Source: an uncultured Bacilli bacterium (lineage in GTDB: Bacteria > Bacillota_I > Bacilli_A > Izemoplasmatales > UBA1188). From it: 64,000 nucleotides of DNA. Of the stretch, positions 54,394-64,000 are shown piece by piece. The stretch covers positions 62,001 to 126,000 of the forward strand of contig CAJOMC010000007.1 of assembly GCA_905235635.1 (NCBI GenBank). Direction: 5' to 3'. The notes under the pieces were generated by a model. That model saw nothing but the letters and a program-made list of their open reading frames with translations, did not search any database and had not been told where the DNA came from. Both the position numbers and the translations under genes were made by a program. The stretch's first letter is position 1; each line of letters opens with the position of its first letter.

Positions 54394-55224
54394 ATGGGAA
54401 TTAAGAAATTTAGACCAATGACTCCTGGTACAAGAGGAATGCAAACTCTTGACTACAAAGAAATCACTACTTCTAAACCAGAAAAGTCTCTAACAGTCGC
54501 ATTAAACAAGAAAGGTGGAAGAAACAACCAAGGTAAAATCACTGTTAGACATCATGGTGGTGGAGAAAAAAGAAGATACAGAATAATTGATTTCAAGAGA
54601 AATAAAGACGGTATCGTTGGTAACGTTAAACAAATCGAATACGATCCTAATAGAAATGCTAATATCGCATTAATCTACTATCCAGATGGAGAAAAGAGAT
54701 ACATCATCGCACCAGATGGCTTAACAGTAGGAATGAAAGTCGTAAGTGGCGAAAATGTTGATATTAGAATAGGAAACAACCTCCCTCTTAAAAACATCCC
54801 TGATGGAACTAAGATTCATAACTTAGAGTTAATCCCAGGAAGAGGAGGACAACTAGTAAGAGCTGCAGGTGCTTCTGCACAAATACTAGGTAAAGATGGT
54901 GGATATGTAACTGTAAGATTATCTTCTACAGAAACAAGAAGATTCAAAGAAAATTGTAGAGCTACAATCGGTGAAGTATCTAACAAAGAATTATTATTAG
55001 TTAACCTTGGTAAAGCAGGTAAAAACATCCATAGAGGTATTAGACCTTATGTTAGAGGTAGTGTTATGAACCCTGTTGACCATGCACATGGTGGTGGTGA
55101 AGGTAAACAACCTATTGGTCATCCATCTCCAATGACTCCTTGGGGCAAGAAAGCTCTTGGAGTTAAGACAAGAAGTAAGAAGAATCCTTCTAACAAGTTC
55201 ATTGTTACAAGAAGGACTAAGTAG
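54394..55224 (+). CDS. rplB: 50S ribosomal protein L2
   Basis: 276 residues with [19 protein letters not shown] and the peptidyl-transferase-proximal [20 protein letters not shown] (His of the conserved HGGGEG). ATG 54394 follows AGGAG; an in-frame TTG at 54388 is rejected. Confidence 0.97.
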   Translation: MGIKKFRPMTPGTRGMQTLDYKEITTSKPEKSLTVALNKKGGRNNQGKITVRHHGGGEKRRYRIIDFKRNKDGIVGNVKQIEYDPNRNANIALIYYPDGEKRYIIAPDGLTVGMKVVSGENVDIRIGNNLPLKNIPDGTKIHNLELIPGRGGQLVRAAGASAQILGKDGGYVTVRLSSTETRRFKENCRATIGEVSNKELLLVNLGKAGKNIHRGIRPYVRGSVMNPVDHAHGGGEGKQPIGHPSPMTPWGKKALGVKTRSKKNPSNKFIVTRRTK

Positions 55225-55235
55225 TAGGTGAAGAT

Positions 55236-55514
55236 ATGCCAAGATCAGTATCAAAAGGCCCATTCTGTGACGATCATTTATTAAAGAAAGTCCTAGAGGC
55301 TAGAAAAACAAATTCTAAAAAAGCAATCCAAACTTGGTCAAGACGTTCAATGATTCTCCCTGAGATGATTGGACTTACTATCGCAGTTTACAACGGTCAA
55401 AAACATATTCCAGTATATATCCAAGAAGATATGGTTGGACACAAATTAGGTGAATTTGCCCCAACAAGAAAGTTCACAGGACATACATCTGGTGATGACA
55501 AAGGTGGTAGATAA
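55236..55514 (+). CDS. rpsS: 30S ribosomal protein S19
   Basis: 92 residues; [17 protein letters not shown] and [14 protein letters not shown] are S19 landmarks. Binds the 30S head with S13. Confidence 0.97.
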   Translation: MPRSVSKGPFCDDHLLKKVLEARKTNSKKAIQTWSRRSMILPEMIGLTIAVYNGQKHIPVYIQEDMVGHKLGEFAPTRKFTGHTSGDDKGGR

Positions 55515-55515
55515 G

Positions 55516-55878
55516 ATGGCAGAAGTAAAATTATCAAAGGCTTATTTAACTCTTGTACGTATCGCACCTAGAAAGGTTAGATTAGTTCTTGATCTCGTTA
55601 GAGGCAAAGATCTAAAAGAAGCTGAAGCTATCCTATTAAACGTTAATAGAGGCGCAGCAAGAACAATCTATAAAGTTGTAGAAAGTGCTAAAGCTAACGC
55701 TATCCACAACTACAATATGGACGTTGACAAATTATATGTTTATGAAACATATGCCAACGAAGGACCAACTCTTAAGAGAATGCAACCTCATGCTAAGGGA
55801 CAAGGCTTCCCTATCCTTAAGAGAACATCAAAAATCTATGTAGCACTCGCTGAAAGAGCTACAGAAAGTGAGGAATAG
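55516..55878 (+). CDS. rplV: 50S ribosomal protein L22
   Basis: 120 residues from ATG 55516, 1 nt after rpsS, with GGTGG before it. The tunnel beta-hairpin (LKRMQPHAKGQGFPILKRTS) is intact, the macrolide-response region. A longer in-frame reading inside rpsS is rejected. Confidence 0.96.
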   Translation: MAEVKLSKAYLTLVRIAPRKVRLVLDLVRGKDLKEAEAILLNVNRGAARTIYKVVESAKANAIHNYNMDVDKLYVYETYANEGPTLKRMQPHAKGQGFPILKRTSKIYVALAERATESEE

Positions 55879-55880
55879 AT

Positions 55881-56615
55881 ATGGGACAAAAAGTTAATCC
55901 TAATGGACTAAGAGTAGGTATTATCAGAACTTGGGATTCAAGATGGTATGCTCCTAAGAAAGAAGTTGCTTCTTTACTACAAGAAGACTTAAAGATTAGA
56001 AAGTTCATCTCTGAATATTATAAGAACGCTGATATCGCTAAAACTGTTATCGAAAGAAACAATAACCGTCTAGTTATAACTGTATTCTCAGCTAAACCTG
56101 GTATGGTTATCGGTACAGAAGGCATAAACAAGAAACAAGCCGTTGAAAAACTCACTAAATTATTAAACAACAGTAAAGTTAAGGTATTCCTAAACGTTAA
56201 TACTGTAGAAAAACCAAAGATTGAAGCAGCACTTGTTGCACAATCAATCGCTACTCAACTAGAGAATAGAGGAAACTTCAGAAAGGTACAAAAACTCGCT
56301 ATCAGAGAAGCATTAAAATATGGCGCACTCGGTTGCAAAACTAGTGTATCAGGCAGACTCGGTGGTGTAGAAATGGCTAGAAAAGAAGGATACTCTGAAG
56401 GAAATATCCCTCTACATACTTTAAGAGCTAATATCGATTACGCTACTGCGACAGCTCATACAACTTATGGTTGCCTAGGCGTTAAAGTATGGATTAATAA
56501 GGGTGAAATCCTCTCTGGTAGAGTTGAGGATCTTGAGAACCAAGACAAATCAGCACAAAGAAAAGCTGGTATGTCTCGTCCTCAAAGAAGACCTCAAAAG
56601 AAAGAGGAGGCATAG
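55881..56615 (+). CDS. rpsC: 30S ribosomal protein S3
   Basis: 244 residues with a KH domain ([21 protein letters not shown]) and the C-terminal [17 protein letters not shown]. The Arg/Lys/Gln-rich tail makes it longer than the Bacillus form (218). Confidence 0.97.
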   Translation: MGQKVNPNGLRVGIIRTWDSRWYAPKKEVASLLQEDLKIRKFISEYYKNADIAKTVIERNNNRLVITVFSAKPGMVIGTEGINKKQAVEKLTKLLNNSKVKVFLNVNTVEKPKIEAALVAQSIATQLENRGNFRKVQKLAIREALKYGALGCKTSVSGRLGGVEMARKEGYSEGNIPLHTLRANIDYATATAHTTYGCLGVKVWINKGEILSGRVEDLENQDKSAQRKAGMSRPQRRPQKKEEA

Positions 56616-56617
56616 AA

Positions 56618-57040
56618 ATGTTAACACCTAAGAGAACTAAATATAGAAGACCACATCGTATCTCTTTTGAAGGACACGCTAAGGGCGGTACTGAACTCGC
56701 TTTCGGTGATTATGGCCTCGTTTCAAAAGAAGGCGCATGGGTAACCGCAAATCAAATTGAAGCTGCCCGTGTTGCGATCACAAGATACCTAGATAGAACT
56801 GGTCAAGTATGGATCAAAATCTTCCCTCATCTAGCTAAAACTAAGAAACCACTCGAAGTTCGTATGGGTTCTGGTAAAGGTAATGTTGAAGGATATGTAG
56901 CTGTAGTTAAAAAAGGAGTAATCTTATTTGAAGTTGCGGGCGTTCCTGAGGATAAAGCTCGTGAAGCATTCAGATTAGGTGCTGCTAAACTTCCAGTACT
57001 CACAAAATTCATTAAGAGAGAGGATTCTAAGAATGAATAA
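56618..57040 (+). CDS. rplP: 50S ribosomal protein L16
   Basis: 140 residues: [19 protein letters not shown] start, [19 protein letters not shown] core. Contacts tRNA in the A site. Its end overlaps rpmC by 8 nt. Confidence 0.97.
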   Translation: MLTPKRTKYRRPHRISFEGHAKGGTELAFGDYGLVSKEGAWVTANQIEAARVAITRYLDRTGQVWIKIFPHLAKTKKPLEVRMGSGKGNVEGYVAVVKKGVILFEVAGVPEDKAREAFRLGAAKLPVLTKFIKREDSKNE

Positions 57041-57221
57041 TATGGAAGAGTTAAGAAAGATGTCATCTGAAGACATCAAGAAAGAAGTTCAAACATTAAA
57101 GAGAAAGTTATTTGACCTTAGATTCGATCAAGCTACAGGTAAATTAACTAACACTGCTGAATTAAGCAAGACTAGAAAGACAATCGCAAGACTTGAAACA
57201 GTCTTAAGCGAAAGAAGATAA
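57033..57221 (+). CDS. rpmC: 50S ribosomal protein L29
   Basis: 62 residues, a two-helix hairpin with [19 protein letters not shown] and [18 protein letters not shown] 57033 is spaced well from GAGAGG; ATG 57042 is a possible shorter start. Confidence 0.93.
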   Translation: MNNMEELRKMSSEDIKKEVQTLKRKLFDLRFDQATGKLTNTAELSKTRKTIARLETVLSERR

Positions 57222-57232
57222 GGAGGACGATC

Positions 57233-57493
57233 ATGGAAGAAAGAAACAATAGAAGAACTTTCGTTGGTACAGTTAAATCTGCATTAAACGACAAGACTAT
57301 CTCTGTACTCGTTAAAACTGACAAGAAACATCCTCTTTACTCTAAGAGAGTGTCTTCTACTAAAGTATTTAGAGCACATGATGAACTAAACGTTGCTGAA
57401 GAAGGCGATTTAGTAGAAATCATGGAATGCAGACCACTTTCACGTACTAAGAGATTCCGTCTCGTTAAAGTACTAGAAAAGAAAGTTAAGTAA
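57233..57493 (+). CDS. rpsQ: 30S ribosomal protein S17
   Basis: 86 residues, OB fold with [19 protein letters not shown] and [29 protein letters not shown] before ATG. Confidence 0.96.
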   Translation: MEERNNRRTFVGTVKSALNDKTISVLVKTDKKHPLYSKRVSSTKVFRAHDELNVAEEGDLVEIMECRPLSRTKRFRLVKVLEKKVK

Positions 57494-57505
57494 TAGGAGG
57501 CTACT

Positions 57506-57874
57506 ATGATTCAAACATTTTCGAGATTAAAAGTAGCTGACAACTCAGGCGCTAAAACTATTATGTGTATCAAAGTATTAGGTGGTACTCATAGAAGATT
57601 TGCACATGTTGGAGATATCATTGTTGCTGCAGTTAAAACAGCAACTGCAGATGGTACAGTTCATACATCTGATATCGTTAAAGCTGTTATTGTTAGAACA
57701 AAGAGAAGCATCCAAAGACCTGATGGATCATCAATTAAATTTGATGATAACGCTGCAGTAATTATTGATGCAGAAAAGAATCCTAAAGGAACACGTATTT
57801 TCGGTCCTGTTGCAAGAGAACTCCGTGAAAAACAATTCACTAAGATCGTATCACTTGCACCAGAAGTATTATAG
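57506..57874 (+). CDS. rplN: 50S ribosomal protein L14
   Basis: 122 residues: [21 protein letters not shown] start and [20 protein letters not shown] end are L14 signatures. Confidence 0.97.
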   Translation: MIQTFSRLKVADNSGAKTIMCIKVLGGTHRRFAHVGDIIVAAVKTATADGTVHTSDIVKAVIVRTKRSIQRPDGSSIKFDDNAAVIIDAEKNPKGTRIFGPVARELREKQFTKIVSLAPEVL

Positions 57875-57883
57875 GAGAGAGAT

Positions 57884-58231
57884 ATGAGATTTAGAAAAGG
57901 TGATGAAGTTATCGTTTTAAACGGCGTAGATAAAGGCAAAACCGGCAAGATCGTTGCTATCCTTGAAAAAGAAAATAGAGTCGTTCTAGAAGGTGAAGGC
58001 TTTAGAGTAAATAAAAAACACTCTAAACCATCAAATGAAAATCCAGATGGCGGCATCGTTGATAAAGCAACTAAGATTGATGCATCAAACGTTATGCTCG
58101 TTACTGGTAAAGAAAAAGTTAAAACTAAAATCGGTTACAAGACAGTAACTGAAAAATCAAAGAAAAAGGGAGCTCCAGAAGAAACTAGAAAAGTTAGATT
58201 TGCTAAGAAAACTGGAGAAACTCTAGACTAG
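57884..58231 (+). CDS. rplX: 50S ribosomal protein L24
   Basis: 115 residues with an N-terminal KOW motif ([19 protein letters not shown]) and a basic C-terminal extension. Assembly initiator of the 50S. Confidence 0.96.
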   Translation: MRFRKGDEVIVLNGVDKGKTGKIVAILEKENRVVLEGEGFRVNKKHSKPSNENPDGGIVDKATKIDASNVMLVTGKEKVKTKIGYKTVTEKSKKKGAPEETRKVRFAKKTGETLD

Positions 58232-58241
58232 GTGGTGGGAT

Positions 58242-58790
58242 ATGAATAGACTTAAAGAAAGATATAATTCAGAAATCAAACCAGCATTAATCGCTAAGTA
58301 CAATTATTCAACTCCTATGATGTGTCCAAAAGTAGATAAAATCGTTCTAAATATGGGTGTAGGCGATGCAATCGTTAACTCAAAAGCATTAGACGAAGCC
58401 GTATCTGACTTAACACAAATCACAGGTCAAAAGCCTATTGTAACTAAAGCTAAGAAATCAATCGCTAACTTCAAATTAAGAGAAGGTATGAAGATTGGTG
58501 CTAAGGTTACTCTAAGAGGCGAAAGAATGTATGACTTCCTAGATAAATTAGTATCTATCATTCTTCCACGTGTTAGAGACTTTAGAGGTGTATCTGATAA
58601 AGCCTTTGATGGTAGAGGAAATTACACATTCGGTATTAAAGAACAAACAATCTTCCCTGAAATCGCTCTTGATAAGGTTTCTAAGGTTAGAGGTCTTGAT
58701 ATCGTTGTTGTTACAACTGCAAGAACAGACGAAGAAGCATTTGAACTATTAAAGTTAATGGGTGTTCCATTCGTACGTAAGGAGAACTAA
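58242..58790 (+). CDS. rplE: 50S ribosomal protein L5
   Basis: 182 residues; binds 5S r[36 protein letters not shown] and the C-terminal [20 protein letters not shown] are typical. Confidence 0.97.
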   Translation: MNRLKERYNSEIKPALIAKYNYSTPMMCPKVDKIVLNMGVGDAIVNSKALDEAVSDLTQITGQKPIVTKAKKSIANFKLREGMKIGAKVTLRGERMYDFLDKLVSIILPRVRDFRGVSDKAFDGRGNYTFGIKEQTIFPEIALDKVSKVRGLDIVVVTTARTDEEAFELLKLMGVPFVRKEN

Positions 58791-58791
58791 G

Positions 58792-58977
58792 ATGGCAAAA
58801 AAATCACTAGTCGCAAAATGCAATAGAAAAGCTAAATTCTCAACTAGAGAATATACAAGATGTGAAAGATGTGGACGTCCACACGCTGTTTATAGAAAGT
58901 TCCATCTCTGCAGAGTATGTTTTAGAGAGCTTGCTTCAGAAGGAAAAATTCCTGGAGTAACAAAATCAAGTTGGTAG
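58792..58977 (+). CDS. rpsZ: 30S ribosomal protein S14, zinc type
   Basis: 61 residues with [20 protein letters not shown], the Cys4 knuckle of short zinc-binding S14. ATG 58792 follows AAGGAG; a longer in-frame reading inside rplE is rejected. Confidence 0.96.
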   Translation: MAKKSLVAKCNRKAKFSTREYTRCERCGRPHAVYRKFHLCRVCFRELASEGKIPGVTKSSW

Positions 58978-58992
58978 GAGGAAAGAAGTATT

Positions 58993-59394
58993 ATGATGAC
59001 AGATCCTATAGCTGATATGTTAACTCGTATCAGAAATGCTAATGCAATGAAATACAAGACTGTTCTTGTTCCTGCATCTAAAGTTAAACTCGAAGTATTA
59101 AGAGTTTTAACTGAAGAAGGATATATTGAAAAAGCTGAAGTTAAGAAAGATCCTAAAACTAATAGATCTCAAATCGAAGTTACTCTTAAATACTTATCTA
59201 ATAAGGATAGAGTAATCAAAGGATTAAAGAGAATCTCTAAACCAGGACTAAGAGTATATGCTCAAAGTGATAATCTACCTAAAGTATTAAATGGTCTTGG
59301 AGTAGCTGTTATCTCTACATCACATGGTATGATGAGTGATAAACAAGCAAGAAAAGCAAATTTAGGCGGCGAAGTTGTTGCCTATGTATGGTGA
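58993..59394 (+). CDS. rpsH: 30S ribosomal protein S8
   Basis: 133 residues: DPIADMLTRIRNANAMKY start and STSHGMMSDKQARKANLGGEVVAYVW end. Binds the central domain of 16S rRNA. Starts with ATG ATG; GGAGGAAAG lies upstream. Confidence 0.97.
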   Translation: MMTDPIADMLTRIRNANAMKYKTVLVPASKVKLEVLRVLTEEGYIEKAEVKKDPKTNRSQIEVTLKYLSNKDRVIKGLKRISKPGLRVYAQSDNLPKVLNGLGVAVISTSHGMMSDKQARKANLGGEVVAYVW

Positions 59395-59399
59395 TAATT

Positions 59400-59939
59400 A
59401 TGAGTAGAATAGGTAAGAAAGCTATCGCTATTCCAGCTGGTACTACTGTAACTTGTGAAAACAATTTTGTTACTGTAAAAGGACCAAAAGGCGAGTTATC
59501 CCATCAATTTAAAAATGACGTTGTCATTAATGTAAGCGAAAAAGAAGTACTAGTTACTCTACCAGAAAATCCTACAGCATTTAGTCCTGTATATCATGGA
59601 ACTGCAAGAGCACTCCTAAACAATATGGTTCATGGCTGTAGTGAAGGTTTCAAGATTGCTCTTGAAATTAAAGGTACAGGTTACCGTGCTTCACTCGCCG
59701 GTACAAAACTAACAGTTTTAGCTGGTTATTCTAACCCAGTAGTAGTAGATGTTCCAAAAGGATTAACTATTGAACTTCCTACTCAAACTGATATTGTAGT
59801 TAACGGATTCGACAAACAACAAGTTGGTCAATTCGCAGCCCACATTAGAGGCATAAGACCTCCAGAGCCATATAAAGGCAAAGGTATTATGTATAAGGGC
59901 GAAAGAATTAGAAGAAAGGAGGGCAAGTCTGCTAAGTAA
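59400..59939 (+). CDS. rplF: 50S ribosomal protein L6
   Basis: 179 residues, duplicated fold, ending with [17 protein letters not shown] and a Lys-rich tail. ATG 59400 is spaced from GGTGAT; an in-frame ATG at 59388 inside rpsH is less likely. Confidence 0.96.
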   Translation: MSRIGKKAIAIPAGTTVTCENNFVTVKGPKGELSHQFKNDVVINVSEKEVLVTLPENPTAFSPVYHGTARALLNNMVHGCSEGFKIALEIKGTGYRASLAGTKLTVLAGYSNPVVVDVPKGLTIELPTQTDIVVNGFDKQQVGQFAAHIRGIRPPEPYKGKGIMYKGERIRRKEGKSAK

Positions 59940-59941
59940 TT

Positions 59942-60292
59942 ATGATCAAGACATTCGATTCAAACGCACAAAGATTAAAAAGACATGCACGTGTAAGAAA
60001 GACTGTATCTGGTACAGAGAGTCGTCCAAGATTATGCGTATTCCGTTCTAATAAAAATATCTACGCTCAAATTATTGATGATGTAAATCAAACAACATTA
60101 TGCTCTGCATCAAGTTTAAAACTTGAAAACGGAGGAAATGTTAATGGCGCTAAAGAAGTAGGCAAACTAGTTGCTTTAGCTGCTAAAGAAAAAGGAATCA
60201 CTAAAGTCGTATTCGACAGAGGTGGTTATATCTACCACGGAAGAGTTAAGGCCCTTGCTGATGCAGCAAGAGAAGCTGGACTTGAATTCTAG
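59942..60292 (+). CDS. rplR: 50S ribosomal protein L18
   Basis: 116 residues; binds 5S r[23 protein letters not shown] and [23 protein letters not shown] are landmarks. Confidence 0.97.
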   Translation: MIKTFDSNAQRLKRHARVRKTVSGTESRPRLCVFRSNKNIYAQIIDDVNQTTLCSASSLKLENGGNVNGAKEVGKLVALAAKEKGITKVVFDRGGYIYHGRVKALADAAREAGLEF

Positions 60293-60302
60293 GAGGCTTA
60301 TA

Positions 60303-60878
60303 ATGTCAGAAGAATTAGAAGTAAAAGTTGAAGCTAAGGAAGAAAGAAGACCACAAAGAAGATCTGACCGTCCAAGAAGAGAAAGAGTTGAAAGAGAGAA
60401 ATCTCCTTATGAAGCAAGAACTGTATCTATCGGTCGTATCATCAAAGTAGTTAAAGGTGGTAGAAGAATGAGATTCAATGCCGTTGTTATTGTTGGCGAT
60501 GGTAAAGGACTCGTTGGATTTGGAACTGGTAAAGCAAAAGAAGTTGCTGATGCTGTAAACAAAGCTACTAAGGATGCTGAAAAGAATCTTGTAAGAGTTC
60601 CAATCTATAGAACAACTATTCCTCATGAAGTAATTGGTCATTATGGTTCTGGTAGAGTTTTAATGAAACCTGCAGTACCTGGTACAGGTATCTCTGCTGG
60701 TGGTCCAGTTAGAACTGTTATGGAACTCGCTGGTGTTGAAGACGTATTAACTAAATGTTTAGGTTCTAACACTCGTATTAACGTTGTAAGAGCTACATTT
60801 GAAGGTCTAAAACAATTAAGAAGCGTTGAACAAGTTGCTGAAATGAGAGGAATTGAAGCAAAGAAGGTATTAAAATGA
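60303..60878 (+). CDS. rpsE: 30S ribosomal protein S5
   Basis: 191 residues with an Arg/Glu-rich N-terminal extension, then [19 protein letters not shown] and the C-terminal S5 fold. ATG 60303 follows AGGAGG. Longer in-frame reading back into rplR is rejected. Confidence 0.96.
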   Translation: MSEELEVKVEAKEERRPQRRSDRPRRERVEREKSPYEARTVSIGRIIKVVKGGRRMRFNAVVIVGDGKGLVGFGTGKAKEVADAVNKATKDAEKNLVRVPIYRTTIPHEVIGHYGSGRVLMKPAVPGTGISAGGPVRTVMELAGVEDVLTKCLGSNTRINVVRATFEGLKQLRSVEQVAEMRGIEAKKVLK

Positions 60879-61057
60879 TGTTAAAGATTACATTAGTTAA
60901 GAGTACAATTGCTCATATTCCAGGACAAAAGAAAACTGTTAAAGCGTTAGGCTTAAACAAGTTAAACAGTGTAGTAGTTAAAAACGACACTCCTCAAATT
61001 AGAGGAATGATTGAAAAGGTAAAACACCTTGTAAAAGTAGAAGAAGTGGAGGCTTAA
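60875..61057 (+). CDS. rpmD: 50S ribosomal protein L30
   Basis: 60 residues: [24 protein letters not shown] and [15 protein letters not shown]. Overlaps rpsE by 4 nt. Confidence 0.95.
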   Translation: MMLKITLVKSTIAHIPGQKKTVKALGLNKLNSVVVKNDTPQIRGMIEKVKHLVKVEEVEA

Positions 61058-61058
61058 T

Positions 61059-61499
61059 ATGGGACTTGAATACTTACAACCTACACAAGGTTCGATTCAT
61101 TCTAAAAAGGTAAAGGGAAGAGGCTATTCTTGCGGAAATGGTAAAACATCAGGAAGAGGTCAAAAAGGCCAAGGCGCTAGAGCTGGCGGCGGTGTTAGAC
61201 CTGGATTCGCTGGTGGACAAACTCCACTCTACAAGAGAATTGCTAAAAGAGGATTCACTCATGTTCAAAGAGTTGAATACGCTATCGTTAATATCTCTTC
61301 TTTAAACGCATTCAAAGACGGCGATGTAGTTGATGAAGCAGCATTAAGAAATGCAGGATTAATCAACAAAAAATATGCTGGCGTAAAAGTTTTAGGTGAT
61401 GGTGAATTAACCGTTAAACTTACTGTTAAAGCTTCTAAAGTAAGTGCAAGCGCTAAAGCTAAGATAGAGCAAGCAGGCGGCACAGTAGAGGTGATCTAA
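61059..61499 (+). CDS. rplO: 50S ribosomal protein L15
   Basis: 146 residues with the Gly/Arg-rich N-terminal GRGYSCGNGKTSGRGQKGQ (K-R-x-G-R-G-x-x-S-G-x-G-x-x-x-x-G-x-x-G type) and GFAGGQTPLYKR. Contains at its end the ribosome binding site of secY. Confidence 0.96.
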   Translation: MGLEYLQPTQGSIHSKKVKGRGYSCGNGKTSGRGQKGQGARAGGGVRPGFAGGQTPLYKRIAKRGFTHVQRVEYAIVNISSLNAFKDGDVVDEAALRNAGLINKKYAGVKVLGDGELTVKLTVKASKVSASAKAKIEQAGGTVEVI

Positions 61500-62780
61500 T
61501 TGGAGACTTTAAAAAGAGTCTTCCAAAACAAAGAGGAATTAAAGAAGATATTATTCACCCTTCTTATCTTCCTCGTATATAAAATTTGTACAATGATACC
61601 TGCGGTACCTGGTGTAGAATTATTCTCATCAAGTGACTCAACTGGATTTATTGGTATTATCAACTCATTCTCAGGTGACTCACTCCGTAGCTATTCAATA
61701 GTAGCGCTTGGAATTGGTCCATACATTACTTCATCTATCATTGTTCAACTTTTAGAAATGGACATCATCCCAACTCTCGCTGAATGGAGAGATGAGGGTG
61801 AAGAAGGAAAGAAGAAACTATCACAATTAACAAGATATTTAGCTATCGTTATTGCGCTCGTTCAATCTGTAGCAATGACATTCGGTATGAGCTCAACTAT
61901 CTTCAATTATGGTAGAACTTCATTCCTAGGTCTTATGGCTGTATCTTTAACACTTACAGCTGGCGCAGCCTTCATTATGTGGCTCGCTGATTTAATTACA
62001 CAATTTGGTGTTGGAAATGGTGCATCACTTTTAATCACTATTGGTATTATTATTTCATTCCCAGAACAAGTATCTGCATTATTTAGCGGACTTGGTGCTG
62101 AGAGTGTAGTAGCAAAAGACTATATAGTCGCAGGACTTACACTCTTACTATTCTTCGTAATACTAATTGGTGTAGTATTTATGGAAGGTTCTACTAGAAA
62201 TATTAAACTTCAATATTCTAATAGACCTACTGAATATAAATTTAGAGGTCAAAGCGATTCATCATTCCCAATCAAACTTAACTCTGCAGGAGTTATTCCA
62301 GTAATCTTCGCTGCGACACTTATGGGTATTCCTTTAACTATTATTAGTTATGTAGGACTTCAATCAAGCCATGTTGGTTTATACAACTGGTTATATCAAA
62401 TCTTCTCGTCAAGCGCAGTAATTGGATATGTAGTATATGTTGTGTTAATATTCTTCTTCTCAATATTCTATACATTCCTCCAAATCAACCCTCAAAAGGT
62501 TGCGGAAGACTTAAAGAATAAGAATGCATTCATCCCAGCTATCAGAGCCGGTTATGAAACAGAACAATACATCACAAAAGTATTATTTAACACAACATTA
62601 TTTGGTGCTATCTACTTAGTAGTAGTAGCTTCACTTCCAACCCTCGCAGCATTAATTGGTGCCTCAAGTGCAATTGAAATTGGTGGTACTTCAATTATGA
62701 TTGTTGTTGGTGTGGCAATTGAAACATGCAACCAAATATCTACAGATGTACAGGATCAACGTTACGCAGGATTCATCTAG
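61500..62780 (+). CDS. secY: Preprotein translocase subunit SecY
   Basis: The protein-conducting channel, 426 residues with ten membrane helices, plug region after TM1 (PGVELFSSSDSTGFIGIINSFSG), and NSAGVIPVIFA in the middle. The start is TTG at 61500, directly after the rplO stop, with AGAGGTGAT. Likely partner of the long SecE. Confidence 0.97.
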   Translation: METLKRVFQNKEELKKILFTLLIFLVYKICTMIPAVPGVELFSSSDSTGFIGIINSFSGDSLRSYSIVALGIGPYITSSIIVQLLEMDIIPTLAEWRDEGEEGKKKLSQLTRYLAIVIALVQSVAMTFGMSSTIFNYGRTSFLGLMAVSLTLTAGAAFIMWLADLITQFGVGNGASLLITIGIIISFPEQVSALFSGLGAESVVAKDYIVAGLTLLLFFVILIGVVFMEGSTRNIKLQYSNRPTEYKFRGQSDSSFPIKLNSAGVIPVIFAATLMGIPLTIISYVGLQSSHVGLYNWLYQIFSSSAVIGYVVYVVLIFFFSIFYTFLQINPQKVAEDLKNKNAFIPAIRAGYETEQYITKVLFNTTLFGAIYLVVVASLPTLAALIGASSAIEIGGTSIMIVVGVAIETCNQISTDVQDQRYAGFI

Positions 62781-62786
62781 GATAAA

Positions 62787-63434
62787 ATGATTATACTAGT
62801 ATTTGGAAAGCCTGGATCAGGCAAAGGATCCGTTGCGGAAGTATTTAGTGAGAGGTCTAGTTTCAAACACGTTTCTACAGGCAATATCTTTAGAAAAGAA
62901 ATTGCTGAGAAAACTGAACTAGGTCTCCTCGCTGATTCCTATATTAAAGGTGGAAATTTAGTTCCAGACGAAATCACTAATAGTATCGTGGAAAATTATC
63001 TTAAGGCAAATGGTAAAGAAGACCTTCTCCTTGATGGTTATCCAAGAACTATTCCTCAAGCTATTTTCTTAGATGAGGCAGTTAAAAGACATAATCTTAA
63101 AATTATGGGAGTATTCGACTTAGAATGTGAAGACTCACTCGTGATTGAAAGATTATCTTCAAGAAGAGTGTGTTCAGAGTGTGGCGCTATTTATAACACC
63201 AGAAATCACAATCCAAAGATTCCTGGAGTATGTGATGAATGTCACTCTCCTGTTATTCAGAGGAAAGATGACTCTGTTGAGTCTATTACGAACCGATTAA
63301 AGGTTTATGAAAGAGATACAGAACCACTAATCAACTACTACAAAGAAAGAAAGCTCTTATATAAGGTTGATGGTAGAGCTGATAGTGATGTTGTATTTGA
63401 AGAAATCACTGGCATTCTTGCCAAGTGTAACTAA
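62787..63434 (+). CDS. adk: Adenylate kinase
   Basis: Interconverts ATP + AMP and 2 ADP. 215 residues with P-loop GKPGSGKGS (7-15), DGYPRT, and a zinc lid with C-x2-C ... C-x2-C (CSECGAIYN, CDEC). It follows secY by 6 nt. map, which usually follows, is absent. Confidence 0.96.
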   Translation: MIILVFGKPGSGKGSVAEVFSERSSFKHVSTGNIFRKEIAEKTELGLLADSYIKGGNLVPDEITNSIVENYLKANGKEDLLLDGYPRTIPQAIFLDEAVKRHNLKIMGVFDLECEDSLVIERLSSRRVCSECGAIYNTRNHNPKIPGVCDECHSPVIQRKDDSVESITNRLKVYERDTEPLINYYKERKLLYKVDGRADSDVVFEEITGILAKCN

Positions 63435-63482
63435 TATCTTGGGTCTATCATCTCCAAGATTTAAGATAGGAGTAAAAGGAAT

Positions 63483-63704
63483 TTGAAAGACGATATAATT
63501 GTATTTGATGGAACTGTTGTTGAGGTTCTACCTAACTATGAATTCATCGTTGAACTTGAGAACGGTTTCCGTATCCGTGCCTACGTATCTGGCAAAACAC
63601 GCAAAGAGAAGATTAGTATTTTGCTAGGAAATAAAGTTAAGGTTGAGGTTTCAACTTACGATGTATCACGTGGCAGAATTACGTGGAGATATAAAAATTT
63701 TTAA
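63483..63704 (+). CDS. infA: Translation initiation factor IF-1
   Basis: 73 residues, S1-type OB fold ([40 protein letters not shown]). The start is TTG at 63483, with TAGGAG about 10 nt upstream; no ATG is available. Sits between adk and rpmJ. Confidence 0.95.
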   Translation: MKDDIIVFDGTVVEVLPNYEFIVELENGFRIRAYVSGKTRKEKISILLGNKVKVEVSTYDVSRGRITWRYKNF

Positions 63705-63714
63705 GGAGTAAAAC

Positions 63715-63831
63715 ATGAAAACCAGACCTTCAGTCAAAAAGATTTGCGACAAATGCAAGGTAATCAAACGTCACGGCGTTGTTATGGTAATCTGTGAAAA
63801 CCCTAAACACAAACAAAGACAAGGCAAATAG
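63715..63831 (+). CDS. rpmJ: 50S ribosomal protein L36
   Basis: 38 residues: [20 protein letters not shown] ... [13 protein letters not shown], with the zinc ligands C11, C14, C27 and H32. AAGGAG before ATG. Confidence 0.96.
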   Translation: MKTRPSVKKICDKCKVIKRHGVVMVICENPKHKQRQGK

Positions 63832-63846
63832 GGAGATTAGAATATT

Positions 63847-64000
63847 ATGGCACGTGTAAATGGCGTAGAAATTGATAACAATATGAGAATTGTTAATGCC
63901 TTAACTAAAGTTAGAGGAATTGGCTTATCAACTTCTCAAAAGATTTTAAAAGATGCTAATGTATCTGAAGAAATCAGAGTTAAGAATTTAACAGATGAAG
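63847..64000 (+). CDS. rpsM: 30S ribosomal protein S13, 5' part
   Basis: The first 51 codons before the window edge: [19 protein letters not shown] and [13 protein letters not shown] (helix-two-turn-helix) identify S13. GGGAG upstream. It follows rpmJ by 15 nt in the usual order. Confidence 0.94.
   Translation, partial: MARVNGVEIDNNMRIVNALTKVRGIGLSTSQKILKDANVSEEIRVKNLTDE

Noticed and set aside
1-64000. UGA read as tryptophan (Mycoplasma code)
   Set aside because: Genes end at TGA (tdk, rsmG, polC) and conserved Trp residues are encoded by TGG.
1-64000. CRISPR arrays, insertion sequences, prophage, tRNA or rRNA genes
   Set aside because: No regular direct repeats, transposase, integrase or cloverleaf pattern was seen on either strand.

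Overview
The window is an AT-rich, gene-dense stretch of a bacterial chromosome with the gene order and regulatory hallmarks of a low-GC Gram-positive: PolC-type DNA polymerase, Mini-RNase III, CIRCE, L10 leader, and the order cysS-mrnC-rlmB-sigma-rpmG-secE-nusG-rplK. TGA is used as stop and Trp is TGG, so this is the standard code and not the Mycoplasma code. Pyruvate:ferredoxin oxidoreductase and an isolated hypB suggest an anaerobe. A gut Bacilli lineage or a relative of Acholeplasma is the best guess; the species cannot be named from the sequence.

Layout. 1-4.2 kb: a partial hypothetical gene, rpmE, tdk-tadA, SRP RNA, and a two-component system on the minus strand. 4.3-7 kb: mnmG-rsmG and a DUF951 gene. 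7-11.6 kb: a TetR regulator divergent from hypB, rpsD (with a disrupted 5' end), a metal-efflux CDF, a CIRCE-controlled hsp20, and a small P-loop kinase. 11.6-19.5 kb: rqcH, gmk-rpoZ, polC, a membrane protein. 19.6-26.7 kb: pheST-rlmN-pfk-rsgA-rpe. 26.8-32 kb: rpmB, recG, plsX-rnc-dnaD-nth. 32-38.3 kb: a frame-broken HTH/TPR regulator, tmcAL, DUF177-rpmF, rsmH, a membrane protein and a cation/proton antiporter. 38.7-43.1 kb: nifJ and a PIG-L deacetylase. 43.2-52.2 kb: cysS-mrnC-rlmB-sigma, rpmG-secE-nusG, fakA-HAD, rplKA and rplJL. 52.4-64 kb: the S10/spc ribosomal operon from rpsJ to the start of rpsM.

No mobile element, CRISPR array, tRNA or rRNA was found. The content is mostly housekeeping. 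The interest lies in expression signals and lesions. At least five operon-leading genes have TATAAT exactly 6 nt before the ATG and no ribosome binding site, implying leaderless mRNAs. A sigma-factor gene appears to start at ATT. rpsD and an HTH-TPR regulator each look as if about 11-14 bases are missing, shifting the frame. Several terminators are built into coding ends or into the next promoter. The TetR/hypB intergenic region carries one operator across two divergent promoters.

Functionally the genes cover translation and its quality control (ribosomal proteins, rqcH, rsgA, rsmG/rsmH/rlmN/rlmB, mnmG, tadA, tmcAL), protein export (SRP RNA, secE, secY), replication and repair (polC, dnaD, recG, nth), and core carbon metabolism (pfk, rpe, nifJ).
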